Positions 6,925-14,846 of a stretch of 38,394 bases of DNA are shown here, one piece after another. The stretch's first letter is position 1. Each line of letters begins with the position of its first letter. The DNA lies in the NCBI GenBank assembly GCA_017610385.1, contig JAFCCC010000006.1:1-38394 (forward strand). Direction: 5' to 3'. Origin of the DNA: Candidatus Nanohalarchaeota archaeon (GTDB lineage: Archaea; Nanohalarchaeota; Nanosalinia; Nanosalinales; JAFCCC01). The position numbers and the translations under genes are program-made. The notes beneath the pieces are model-generated. The model searched no databases. It was not told the origin of the DNA and worked only from the letters and a program-made list of their open reading frames with translations.

Positions 6925-7398
6925 TTAGCCATTAAAGGGACAATCAGATAATGCAGTTCTAAAGCCTCTTTTAAATCCCTGATTAAAGGCTCTGTTCTCT
7001 TTTTCCATAGCTTGTCTTCTTCCAAATTCATTCGCGTTAGGCAACAATTCTGAAAGTTCGCCTTTTATTTGCTCTGTTAGTTCCGTATCTCCAGCATCAA
7101 TAGCATCTCTTAGATTTTCCCGTAATTCTCTAATTTCTGTCATTTGTTCATATCTTTCCTGAACCTGACTAAATCTTTCTTCTGTTAATTGGGCATTATG
7201 AAGGGCTTTCCAAGAATCATAATCTCCATTTTCTACAGCTTGCCGAATCTGTTCATGAAATTCTTGCACCTCTGTTCTTTCTCCATCAGTTAACGTTGGG
7301 TTATTAAATCCACCAAACTGATATGCTGCCACAAAGCCTGTTGAAAGAATTAAAGTTAATGCAACAGCAAGCATCCCTATTGTTTTTTTGGTTGTCAT
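6925..7398 (-). CDS. Secreted helical protein, unknown function
   Basis: The product (157 aa from ATG 7398) has a clear signal peptide, MTTKKTIGMLAVALTLILST followed by GFVAAYQFGG. The mature part is helical and charged, with repeated helices around FHEQIRQAVENGDYDSWKAL and ELRENLRDAIDAGDTELTEQ, and it ends DCPFNG with one Cys. The two segments NGDYDSWKAL and AGDTELTEQI look like repeats of one motif. The start at 7398 was chosen because GAGGTG lies six bases upstream and a TATA box is at the right distance; a longer frame to 7458 would start upstream of the promoter. Small secreted proteins of this build are, from memory, common in DPANN archaea. Function is unknown. Confidence 0.8.
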   Translation of the reverse strand: MTTKKTIGMLAVALTLILSTGFVAAYQFGGFNNPTLTDGERTEVQEFHEQIRQAVENGDYDSWKALHNAQLTEERFSQVQERYEQMTEIRELRENLRDAIDAGDTELTEQIKGELSELLPNANEFGRRQAMEKENRAFNQGFKRGFRTALSDCPFNG

Positions 7399-7404
7399 TT
7401 TTTT

Positions 7405-7445
7405 CACCTCTTTTGAGAACAGATTCTCTTGTCGTATATATAAAT
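7405..7445 (-). promoter_or_regulatory. Promoter, dyad and ribosome site of the secreted-protein gene
   Basis: On the minus strand, ATTTATATATAC (7434-7445) is a strong archaeal TATA box. GAGGTG (7405-7410) is the ribosome site, six bases before ATG 7398. Between them lies a 14-bp dyad, GAGAA-N4-TTCTC (7415-7428), at the expected transcription start, which could be an operator. Confidence 0.65.
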
Positions 7446-7508
7446 CGGGTGGACTCAAAGTCCACTAATTATTATAAAACCAAACTACGAAGTTAATTAC
7501 AGATAAAA

Positions 7509-8186
7509 ATGCCAGGTCCAATGTTTTACCAATCTATGGGAATAGATGTATTATACGCTTTTGTACTGATTATGTGCAGTCTGATAATTTATTTTGGGAC
7601 TAGAGAAGTTTATAAATTGAGTGAATATAAAGGAATCAAATATTTCAGACTTTCTTTTTTATATTTTGCATTATCTCTCTTTTTTAGATCCTTTATCAGA
7701 ATTATAGTGCTTTTTTTCAATGACCCACGAGTTTTACACTTTTCAATGAGAGCTTGGGGTCCAGTAACCGTAGTACTATTTACCTATACAAGCATAATGG
7801 CGGTTTTATGTTTACTATACAGCGTACTTTATAAAAAATGGAAAAATGAAAAGTTAATTTTTGGAATTTTTAACTCTGTTGCGCTTTTAATTTCATTAAT
7901 TACAGCACTTCTAACTATTCCTTTGTTAACTTTGAGTTTACAAGTAATTTTATTTGTTTTTGTAGGGTTAACTTCATATCTGGCTTATAAAGATTGCAAA
8001 AATACAAAGAAACGAAATTCTCTGTATTTCAATTATATCTTGCTTTTCGCATTTTGGACACTCAACATGATTGATATTTTGATCCCAAGATTTATCCCAA
8101 TCATTCAGATTCTGATTTATCTGGTTTCAATTGGAATTTTCATGTCCATACTTTACAAAGTAATTCGAAGGGTGGGTTCAATATAA
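7509..8186 (+). CDS. Multi-pass membrane protein, unknown function
   Basis: The 225-residue product has about seven hydrophobic segments (roughly 10-30, 45-65, 85-108, 118-135, 137-157, 172-190 and 195-215) with short Lys/Arg-rich loops facing the cytoplasm, for example YKKWKNEK and YKDCKNTKKRN. No catalytic motif is visible. Its stop overlaps the ATG of the following winged-helix gene by one base (TAATG), so the two are co-translated; a membrane sensor paired with a DNA-binding partner is a reasonable inference. The start ATG 7509 has no clear ribosome site and may be near-leaderless. Confidence 0.75.
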   Translation: MPGPMFYQSMGIDVLYAFVLIMCSLIIYFGTREVYKLSEYKGIKYFRLSFLYFALSLFFRSFIRIIVLFFNDPRVLHFSMRAWGPVTVVLFTYTSIMAVLCLLYSVLYKKWKNEKLIFGIFNSVALLISLITALLTIPLLTLSLQVILFVFVGLTSYLAYKDCKNTKKRNSLYFNYILLFAFWTLNMIDILIPRFIPIIQILIYLVSIGIFMSILYKVIRRVGSI

Positions 8187-8458
8187 TGGCAAAAAGAAGT
8201 CGCTTAGAAATAATAAGAGATATTCTTAAAATTATTCATCAGAATAAAAATTCAATAATAAAAACTCCATTACTAAGAAAATCAAATATGTCTTCTACTC
8301 GTTTTTCTGAATATTTCAACGAAATGTTAAAACGTGGTTTAATCTACGAAAAAGCTGATAAAAAAGGAAAAGTTTCAATTGCTTTAACAAACAAAGGATA
8401 TCATTATTTGGATAAGTACAATCAGATTATAGAATTTATTGAAGAGTTTGATTTGTAG
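8186..8458 (+). CDS. Winged-helix DNA-binding protein
   Basis: This 90-residue protein matches the small archaeal winged-helix family (HTH_45, PF14947 type). It has an N-terminal helix RLEIIRDILKIIHQ, a recognition helix region TRFSEYFNEMLKRGLIYE, and a wing KADKKGKVSIALTNKGYHYL. It lacks a sensory domain, so its signal probably comes through the membrane protein with which it is translationally coupled. Confidence 0.8.
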   Translation: MAKRSRLEIIRDILKIIHQNKNSIIKTPLLRKSNMSSTRFSEYFNEMLKRGLIYEKADKKGKVSIALTNKGYHYLDKYNQIIEFIEEFDL

Positions 8459-8545
8459 AACTTGGGTTTATTTTACTTCTTTAGAGTTCATGAATTACCT
8501 TCAAAATTCACAAGCCATATAAACGAGTTTAAAAAGTATTAAACT

Positions 8546-9310
8546 ATGACTTATAAATACATTAAAAAGGCTAACCTACACCTTCATTCCAATTATTCGG
8601 ATGGAATTCATTCTGTACATTCTATTCTAAAAATGGTGCAGAAACGCGGTTTTGATGTAATTGCCATAACAGATCATAATGAAATTAAAGGGTCACTTAA
8701 GGCGTTTGAACTGGGAAAGAAACAGAATCTACTCATTTTGCCGGGAATAGAAATCTTTTTTAAACTGAATAGAAAAATTAAAGAGCTTCTAATTTACTTT
8801 GAAAATCCAGAAGAACTAAAATCCTTCTATGAAAAATTTATCGACAAACAATTTATGCTTTCTTTTTCAAATATGCGAGAGTTTGAGGTGTTTATAAAAG
8901 AAATAAGAAAATTGCAAGGAGCCATTGTTTTACCTCATCCGTCATCTAAAAAAGGATTCGCAAGAAGGGATTTTAAAACATTTGATTTTGATGGTTTCGA
9001 AATTATCAGTGCTAGTCATAAGCTAAAACAAAATAAAGAATTAACCGCATTCAATTTTGCCTGTAAAGACAAATTACAAATGGGAGGTGCAGATTTTCAT
9101 ATTTGGCCAGCGGGTTTAAACAGTGCATACACGCTATTGAATTCAAACAACGCTATAACCCAATCTGAGCTTTTTGCAAATCTCATCAGAAAGAAAAAAA
9201 CCATTGAATTTGTTCCAACGGGAAAACCACTTCCGTTTCTAAAAAGATTTACTAAACTGATAATTACTTCTCCAAATATAATTTACTATTTATTCAGAAA
9301 AGCATTTTAA
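8546..9310 (+). CDS. PHP-domain phosphoesterase
   Basis: The 254-residue protein has the metal-binding PHP fold. Motif I is H12-x-H14 followed by D19 (LHLHSNYSDG), motif II is D43-H44 (ITDHNE), E69 closes the next strand (LPGIEI), and later metal ligands are in LPHPSS and GGADFH. These residues hold two or three divalent metals that hydrolyse phosphoesters. The substrate (nucleotide, sugar phosphate or DNA end) cannot be told. It stands alone, with TTTAAAAAG at 8528 as a possible TATA element about 18 bases before the ATG. The gene end shows a weak 13-14-bp repeat of GCATTTTAATGAA. Confidence 0.85.
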   Translation: MTYKYIKKANLHLHSNYSDGIHSVHSILKMVQKRGFDVIAITDHNEIKGSLKAFELGKKQNLLILPGIEIFFKLNRKIKELLIYFENPEELKSFYEKFIDKQFMLSFSNMREFEVFIKEIRKLQGAIVLPHPSSKKGFARRDFKTFDFDGFEIISASHKLKQNKELTAFNFACKDKLQMGGADFHIWPAGLNSAYTLLNSNNAITQSELFANLIRKKKTIEFVPTGKPLPFLKRFTKLIITSPNIIYYLFRKAF

Positions 9311-9379
9311 TGAAGCTATTTTATGAACCTTTTTTAGAAAAATAAAGAAATAATACCCAAAAAACATGGAATTTTAATT

Positions 9380-10483
9380 TCAAAAGTTCGGGTCATTTTC
9401 GAAAATGTGTCTTGCACGAGTAAGCGGTTTAGTACCTGTAAAAACACCATAGAGTTCTTGATCGTGTCTGTGTAATCCATAATTTCCATGTTCATGCATG
9501 GGTCTTCGTCTTTCAATTAATCCTGGAAATACTGTTCTTGCTTCTCCCGGACCATTTAAACCAAAGTTTTTTACAGGTTCCCATGCAGAAGGCAAATTCC
9601 ATGGTTTTCCAATCGGTTCTATTTTAATTTCCGGCACAATTGGTTGAGTATATTTTAATGATTCTATAGGTTTGAATGTTTCTATAGGTTTGAAAGGAAC
9701 TGGATCTGGAATGAATGGCGCAACATCAACATACGGTTTAATTAAATTAGAAGGATCAAACCGATGTGCAACAGTATTAGGATCCGGGAAAACTGGTGAA
9801 ATATCTGTAGAAATTCTTCTCAACGAAAAACTATTCGAATTAGTGCGCTCTGGGACATAAGGAGCAACATCTGCATATGTTCTTTGTAGCTTTATCGGGT
9901 CCAAAAAATTGGGTGTAGGTTGTATTGGTTCTATTGGTTTAAAATCAGGAACAATTGGTCTTATAGGTTCTGGTGGAGTATAATAAGAAGATATTGGTCT
10001 TGATTTTGGAATTAAATTTGAAAAATCTGTTCGAGGTTCTAATCTCAAGAGAGATGAGACATCTCTCAAGAATGGTGCTGGTTCAATTGACCTTACTGGT
10101 TCTTGAAATTGTGGGGCTGTATTATATGTCGTTGGAAATTCCAATTTTCTTGGCGGTTCATATTCTGGAATTATTGGATTTATGAAATCTAATTGAGGTG
10201 TACCTTTGAATACATCTAAGGAAGGCATTGGTTGAATGGAGGGCATTTCTGGAATGGAAGGCATTGGTTGAATGGAGGGCATTGTTGGTCCAAAATCAGA
10301 TTTTAAAGGTAATGCTTTGGGAATTGGTGGGCCATAACCAGTTTCAATCATAGGGGTTGCATCCAAAGCAGGTCCATAACCTGTTTCAATCCTTGGAGAA
10401 TTATCAATAGCTCCATAACCAGTTTCTAACATTGGTCTGGCGTCTATTGTTCCATAACCTGTTTCAATTGTTGGTCCTGTCAT
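9380..10483 (-). CDS. Proline-rich repeat protein, no recognised family
   Basis: The 367-residue product has about 64 prolines by hand count and no cysteine. The N-terminus holds four repeats of 13-14 residues with the core P-x-[IL]-ETGYG, at about residues 4, 17, 30 and 44. A second block repeats MPSIQP and MPSIPE (about 68-88). A third repeat, DVAPYVP / DISPVFP / DVAPFIP, occurs three times between 200 and 270, and FKPIE recurs. The last 50 residues are different: basic and His-rich (RRRPMHEHGNYGLHRHD), with TKPLTRARHIFENDPNF at the end. There is no signal peptide or membrane segment. It is probably an extended, disordered cytoplasmic protein. AGGA lies upstream of ATG 10483, and ATATATAC near 10530 can act as TATA box. 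Confidence 0.8.
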   Translation of the reverse strand: MTGPTIETGYGTIDARPMLETGYGAIDNSPRIETGYGPALDATPMIETGYGPPIPKALPLKSDFGPTMPSIQPMPSIPEMPSIQPMPSLDVFKGTPQLDFINPIIPEYEPPRKLEFPTTYNTAPQFQEPVRSIEPAPFLRDVSSLLRLEPRTDFSNLIPKSRPISSYYTPPEPIRPIVPDFKPIEPIQPTPNFLDPIKLQRTYADVAPYVPERTNSNSFSLRRISTDISPVFPDPNTVAHRFDPSNLIKPYVDVAPFIPDPVPFKPIETFKPIESLKYTQPIVPEIKIEPIGKPWNLPSAWEPVKNFGLNGPGEARTVFPGLIERRRPMHEHGNYGLHRHDQELYGVFTGTKPLTRARHIFENDPNF

Positions 10484-10611
10484 TTGAATCCTTTATGAAT
10501 ACCTTATATGTAATAGTTATACGATAATGTATATATTATAGTCAATAAAATATAAATAAGTATTATTCTGTGTTTGACTCATTGTATGTCAGGAAGTTAA
10601 GAAAATTAAAG

Positions 10612-10640
10612 TAAAAGAAGAAGTGATTTATTTCTTCTTC
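10612..10640 (-). terminator. Candidate terminator of the slipin/Bat operon
   Basis: AAGAAGAA (10615-10622) and TTCTTCTT (10632-10639) form a perfect 8-bp stem with a 9-nt loop that spans the slipin stop codon. On the minus strand it is followed by T-rich sequence (TTTTACTTTAATTTTC). Confidence 0.4.
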
Positions 10641-11380
10641 GTGGTTTCAAATTGACCCCAGGCTTTTAAAATTTCTAAAGGAAGCGCAAGAACAATGGTA
10701 TTACTTTGATCTGAACTCAAATCATTTAATGTTGCTAGAGTTCTTAAATGTAATGATCCAGGAGATCCTGCTAAAATTTTTGCTGCTTTAGAAAGATTTG
10801 TAGAAGCTTTTAACTCTCCTTCTGCTTTTGTAATTACAGCTCTCTTTTCTCGTTCTGCTTCTGCTTGTTTTGCAATAGTTCTCTTCATGTCTTGCGGCAA
10901 TTCAATGTGTTTTAACTCAACTGAAACAACATGAATTCCCCATGGATCAGAGGCCGAATCTACAATAGTTTTAATTTTCTGAGAAACTTGCTCTCTTCCG
11001 CTTAATAAACTATCTAATTCTACTTCTCCTACAACGTTTCTCATAGTCGTTTGAGCTAATTGAGAAATTGCGTACATATAATTTTCCACTTCTAAAATCG
11101 CTTTCATTGCATTACTAATTCTATAGTAAAGAACTGCGTTAACATTCACAGAAATATTATCTTTTGTAATGCATTCTTGTTGTGGAACGTCAACAGCTTT
11201 TACTCTTACATCTACTTTCTGATACATTTGGAGAATTGGCGCAACAAACCGCAAACCAGGTTTCATTTCTCCTGAGAACTTGCCTAGGGTAAACCTCACT
11301 CCTCTTTGGTATTCTGTTATAACTCTAAGTCCCATTAGAACATAAAGTACAACAATAACTAGAATAATTAACCAAACCAT
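10628..11380 (-). CDS. Slipin/stomatin-like SPFH (band 7) protein
   Basis: The 250-residue product has an N-terminal membrane segment (about 2-20) and a band-7/SPFH domain. Diagnostic pieces are EYQRGVRFTLGKFSGEMKPG, VDVPQQECITKDNISVNVNA, YRISNAMKAILEVENYMYAI and the helix KQAEAEREKRAVITKAEGEL. Slipins form membrane-bound cage-like oligomers and usually sit next to an NfeD-type protease partner; none is present here. A strong ribosome site GTGAGGGG precedes ATG 11380. It follows the Bat-type operon by about 50 bases in the same direction and may be co-transcribed, which suggests a shared role at the membrane. Confidence 0.93.
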   Translation of the reverse strand: MVWLIILVIVVLYVLMGLRVITEYQRGVRFTLGKFSGEMKPGLRFVAPILQMYQKVDVRVKAVDVPQQECITKDNISVNVNAVLYYRISNAMKAILEVENYMYAISQLAQTTMRNVVGEVELDSLLSGREQVSQKIKTIVDSASDPWGIHVVSVELKHIELPQDMKRTIAKQAEAEREKRAVITKAEGELKASTNLSKAAKILAGSPGSLHLRTLATLNDLSSDQSNTIVLALPLEILKAWGQFETTKKK

Positions 11381-11431
11381 AGTTTTCCCCTCACATTAAA
11401 ATAGAACAAGATTACTTTTATGCTTTATTAT

Positions 11432-13006
11432 TCATTCAATAATTTTCTTTGCAGAATGAATAATTTTATCAAAATCTTTTTTATTCGCCTGATACTTTGC
11501 AAACTCCACTAGGGAGCATAAATCAAAACAGGTTTTTGCTTCTTTGAATTCTTTTTTATGCGTTACAAGATAGCGTATTATTTCGTCATTAGTTGTTTCT
11601 TTATTCAATTTGTTTTTATAACTCAAATAAATTCTTAATGCCTGTCCCGCAGTTCCATAGGCCTCTTTGTATTCTTTTTTATCAAATAATTCCAGAGATT
11701 TCTTAATTAGAGAACGAGCTTCAGCTTTATAATCAAATGGTTTTTCAATTTTTTTTGCAATAATCACTTCTTGGGATGCTTGTTTCTTCTTAACTCTCAT
11801 ATGAAGATAATATTCAAAAATACCAAGTAACAAAAGTACTATTAAGAACCACCAATATTTTTTTGTCTCTTTTTTTGTATTAGTTTCTATTTTAACATTT
11901 TGGACATTGTCATTTATGATTTGTGCAGTTATTTTTGCGGTTTCGTTGTTCGCATCCAAATAATTCAGTTGAACATCGGTTTTGTTGTCCTCTTGAGAAA
12001 TATCCATATTTTGTTGTTTAAATTCCTGTTGCTGAAGCTGTTTTTGATATTTTTGGAATTTTTTACTCTGTTGTAATTGATCTAATATTTGTTGTCTTTT
12101 TTCTGCTGTATTTTCTTGGAGATTTTGCATTTTTCCATCTTGCATTTGTCCTTGAAGGGATGCTTTTTCCCCATTTTGTTTTTTATAATCTAACTTAAAC
12201 TCCCCACTATTATTCGAAGTTGGATTTAAATCAGCATTTGTCATATTATATCCCATATCAAGTAATTTTTGGTGTTCTTTTTGAAAATCTGCATTTTGTG
12301 CTATTTGTTTTTGGAATTCGTCTTTCATTTGTTGTTGTTCTTGAAGTTGTTTTTGCATTTCTTGCTTTAATGCAGAACTATCTTGTGCCATTTGATTATT
12401 TTCTAATGCTTGTTGAGAATTCTGTGTTTGTTGTTGATTATTTCCATTCATTTGATTTATCATATCTTGCATTTTTTGTTCTTGTGCAGCAAGGGAATCT
12501 TGTTGTTGGGGCTGTTGAGATTCTTGAGAAGAACTGCTTACTGAGTTTTGCTGATTATTTTTCTGCGAGTTATTATCTACAAAATGAATCAGTATGTCGT
12601 TAAGTATTACTTCTTTTGTTTTTTCTACAGTATATGAAAATTTTAGATTGACAGATAATATCGCCGGTGTATTTGATGTTCCAAAATTCAAATGGATTGT
12701 TCTATTTTCTTTACCTATTGAAAGAGGGGTAGTTTGCGTATTAGAATTAGAGTATTGAAAATTAGCTTGATTAATTGATTTAGTTATTGTGTAAATTAAC
12801 GAACCATCAAGTGTAGTATTATACGTATTAGTCACATGTAACTCTAATATGGCATTTTCTCCGGTTTTAAAATAATATTCTTTTTGATCCAAAGAGAAGG
12901 TTAAGTCCTTAGAATTTGTTACACTATTAGATGTAGGATATGCCATTTGTATATAAAAACTCACTAAAAGTACAAATAAAAGCAGTGAAACAAGGTGGTA
13001 TTTCAT
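11432..13006 (-). CDS. BatD-like membrane protein with Gln-rich middle
   Basis: The 524-residue protein has a signal peptide (1-23) and an external beta-rich domain (about 30-150, with KTGENAILELHVTNTYN, as in BatD or CARDB-type domains). A Gln/Asn-rich low-complexity region follows (about 155-350). One membrane helix (about 384-402, WWFLIVLLLLGIFEYYL) leads to a cytoplasmic helical domain of about 120 residues. That last domain has a tetratricopeptide-like piece, SLELFDKKEYKEAYGTAGQA. The ATG overlaps the stop of the VWA gene (ATGA). By position it takes the BatD/BatB place of MoxR-associated operons. Its function is inferred only from that context. The Gln-rich stretch suggests a flexible or self-associating segment. 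Confidence 0.65.
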   Translation of the reverse strand: MKYHLVSLLLFVLLVSFYIQMAYPTSNSVTNSKDLTFSLDQKEYYFKTGENAILELHVTNTYNTTLDGSLIYTITKSINQANFQYSNSNTQTTPLSIGKENRTIHLNFGTSNTPAILSVNLKFSYTVEKTKEVILNDILIHFVDNNSQKNNQQNSVSSSSQESQQPQQQDSLAAQEQKMQDMINQMNGNNQQQTQNSQQALENNQMAQDSSALKQEMQKQLQEQQQMKDEFQKQIAQNADFQKEHQKLLDMGYNMTNADLNPTSNNSGEFKLDYKKQNGEKASLQGQMQDGKMQNLQENTAEKRQQILDQLQQSKKFQKYQKQLQQQEFKQQNMDISQEDNKTDVQLNYLDANNETAKITAQIINDNVQNVKIETNTKKETKKYWWFLIVLLLLGIFEYYLHMRVKKKQASQEVIIAKKIEKPFDYKAEARSLIKKSLELFDKKEYKEAYGTAGQALRIYLSYKNKLNKETTNDEIIRYLVTHKKEFKEAKTCFDLCSLVEFAKYQANKKDFDKIIHSAKKIIE

Positions 13007-13779
13007 TGTATCACCCTTCGTCGACCATAAACAAGGTAGAAATACACTAAAAAAGAAAATAGCGCTGCTAAAAAGAACCAGTTTCCAATGTTTGTTTCCT
13101 CTTTTTCTCTTTTGATCTGTTGGCTAATATTTTTGTAAATTTCATCAAGAGTCTTATCACTAACTGATTTAAAATATTTTCCGTTGGTATTTTTTGCAAT
13201 TACCTGAAGTGTTACTTCATCAAGTTCTGCATACTGTGGATTACCAAACCAATCATAACCTAAAATTGTTTTATTTTCTGATCCCAAACCAATAGTATAA
13301 ACTTGAATATTGTTTGTTTTTGCAAAGCTTACTGCCTCTTGTGGAGAAATCACGCCGGCATTACTAACTCCATCACTCAAAAGAATAACAACTTTTTTCT
13401 TGTTTGGAATGGATGTTGCCATATCAATACCCAAAGATAATCCATCTCCAATTGCGGTTCTCCCTTGTTTGGGTGCAATACGTCTTAATTTTTCAATAAC
13501 TTTTTCTTTATATGGACTCAGGTACGCTGCTGTTGTCGCTCCAGATTCAAAGGTTACAATACCTGCGTAATCTTTTTCTTTTAAAGACTTCAATAAAATC
13601 TCTGCTGAACTTTTAGCAGCTTCTAATCTCGTCGGTTGATAATCAGTTGCCTGCATGCTTCCAGAAATATCAAGCACAAGAATTACATTTACACCTGCCT
13701 TTGTTCTTTTTAGTGGAATATGTGGATTGGCGAATCCAATAATCATTAATACAATTACAAATAATGCCAAGTAAAACAT
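13003..13779 (-). CDS. BatA-like protein, VWA-domain part (downstream of in-frame stop)
   Basis: The 258-residue frame has a membrane helix (1-18), a von Willebrand factor A domain (about 30-205) and a C-terminal membrane helix (about 228-250). The metal-binding MIDAS residues are D37, S39 and S41 in LVLDISGSMQ, with later elements VTFESGA and LLSDGVSNAG. BatA-type proteins of MoxR operons have exactly this layout with about 55 further N-terminal residues. Those residues are encoded directly upstream in the same frame, separated by TAA at 13795-13797. ATG 13779 has no good ribosome site. See the N-terminal part. Confidence 0.85.
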   Translation of the reverse strand: MFYLALFVIVLMIIGFANPHIPLKRTKAGVNVILVLDISGSMQATDYQPTRLEAAKSSAEILLKSLKEKDYAGIVTFESGATTAAYLSPYKEKVIEKLRRIAPKQGRTAIGDGLSLGIDMATSIPNKKKVVILLSDGVSNAGVISPQEAVSFAKTNNIQVYTIGLGSENKTILGYDWFGNPQYAELDEVTLQVIAKNTNGKYFKSVSDKTLDEIYKNISQQIKREKEETNIGNWFFLAALFSFLVYFYLVYGRRRVIQ

Positions 13780-13794
13780 GAGTTCATTTCTTTT

Positions 13795-13953
13795 TTATTT
13801 TCTTTTGTCCCCCAAAGCAGATTTAATAAATCCAATATTACTAAATTTGATCGCATCTTTCTTTTTCTTTTGAATAATTTTCCTATACACAAAGTAAAGA
13901 ACAGGAACGACTGATAGAAATGCTAAAACCCAGGTGGTTTCAAAACCAGTCAT
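13795..13953 (-). CDS. BatA-like protein, N-terminal membrane part (52 aa) before in-frame stop
   Basis: The frame starts at ATG 13953, overlapping the DUF58 stop by one base (TAATG). It encodes TTWVLAFLSVVPVLYFVYRK, a membrane helix, then the basic KIIQKKKKDAIKFSNIG and SALGDKRK before TAA. This matches the N-terminal aerotolerance-regulator domain of BatA (PF07584 type: membrane helix, basic loop, phenylalanine-rich strand). After the TAA the same frame continues KRNELMFYLALFVIV, the second helix of BatA. The pair totals about 316 sense codons, the normal BatA length. Either BatA is split into two polypeptides, the stop is read through, or the gene carries a nonsense mutation. Confidence 0.75.
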   Translation of the reverse strand: MTGFETTWVLAFLSVVPVLYFVYRKIIQKKKKDAIKFSNIGFIKSALGDKRK

Positions 13954-14846
13954 TATCTTATGATCCTCCTTGTTCTTATTTTGAAAAATTTCTTAAGTGG
14001 CAAAGCATAAGGTTCATCTGTAAATATATTTATAACATCAACTTTGTTTCTCCTAAAAACATGTTTCAAGTGTAATTCTTTTTTATGCATCATCTCGACA
14101 TAATTCTTTCGAAATACTTTATCAGAGGTATCAACAAGTAGTTGTTCACCAGTTTCCTCATCTTCTAACTGAATCAATCCAACATCTGGGATTTTATTTT
14201 CTCTTTTATCTACTACTCGTAGTGCAATAATGTCCTGTCTATTTTTAAGTATTGATAAGGATTTCATAAAATCCGTGGAATAAAAATCAGAAATAATAAA
14301 CAAAATGCTTCTTTTTTTGATTATTTTAGAAATATACGCTAAAGAAAGATTAAGATCAGTTTTCTTTGATTGAGGAGAATAAGCTACTAGAGTACTAATA
14401 AGTTTTAATACATGCCGTCTTCCTTTTCTTGCAGGAATATATTTTTCAACACCATCTGTAAAAATAAACAGGCCGACATTGTCATTATTTCTCATTGCAG
14501 AAAACATTAGTGTAGCAGTAATCTCAATTGATTTCTTTCTCTTCTCAATAAGATTTCCGAAATTGCCAGATGCAGAATAATCAAAAATAAAATAAACTCT
14601 CAAATCTCTTTCTTCAATGAACTCTTTGATAAAAGGACGATCAAATCGCGCAGTGACCTTCCAATCAATTGTCCGTATATCATCACCAGAATGATACTCT
14701 CTTATTTCAGAAAATTCAATTCCTTGACCTTTAAAAATAGAATGATAGTTTCCTGCAACAAGACCATCTACTAATTGTCTTGTGGTAATTTCAAGTTTTC
14801 TAACTTTTTTAATAATTTCTTTTACTTCGGGCATATTATTGGTCAC
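13953..14846 (-). CDS. DUF58 domain protein of the MoxR operon
   Basis: The 297-residue protein has the DUF58 signature GIEFSEIREYHSGDDIRTID, then DWKVTARFDRPFIKEF. A VWA-like part follows, with the MIDAS-like motif D99-x-S-x-S in FIFDYSASGNFG. DUF58 proteins accompany MoxR ATPases and BatA-type proteins and are thought to act as adaptors in assembling or activating membrane-linked complexes. The GTG at 14846 follows the MoxR stop directly; ATG 14834 is an alternative start. Its stop overlaps the BatA start. No membrane helix is evident, so it is probably cytoplasmic. Confidence 0.92.
   Translation of the reverse strand: MTNNMPEVKEIIKKVRKLEITTRQLVDGLVAGNYHSIFKGQGIEFSEIREYHSGDDIRTIDWKVTARFDRPFIKEFIEERDLRVYFIFDYSASGNFGNLIEKRKKSIEITATLMFSAMRNNDNVGLFIFTDGVEKYIPARKGRRHVLKLISTLVAYSPQSKKTDLNLSLAYISKIIKKRSILFIISDFYSTDFMKSLSILKNRQDIIALRVVDKRENKIPDVGLIQLEDEETGEQLLVDTSDKVFRKNYVEMMHKKELHLKHVFRRNKVDVINIFTDEPYALPLKKFFKIRTRRIIR

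Noticed and set aside
9672-10185. Two plus-strand ORFs (9672-9860 and 9973-10185) within the proline-rich gene
   Set aside because: Their sequences are the complement of the repeats on the minus strand, they lack ribosome sites, and the minus-strand gene has promoter and ribosome site.
12220-12603. 127-codon plus-strand ORF inside the BatD-like gene
   Set aside because: It arises from the Gln codons of the opposite strand; the operon order and ATGA coupling support only the minus-strand gene.
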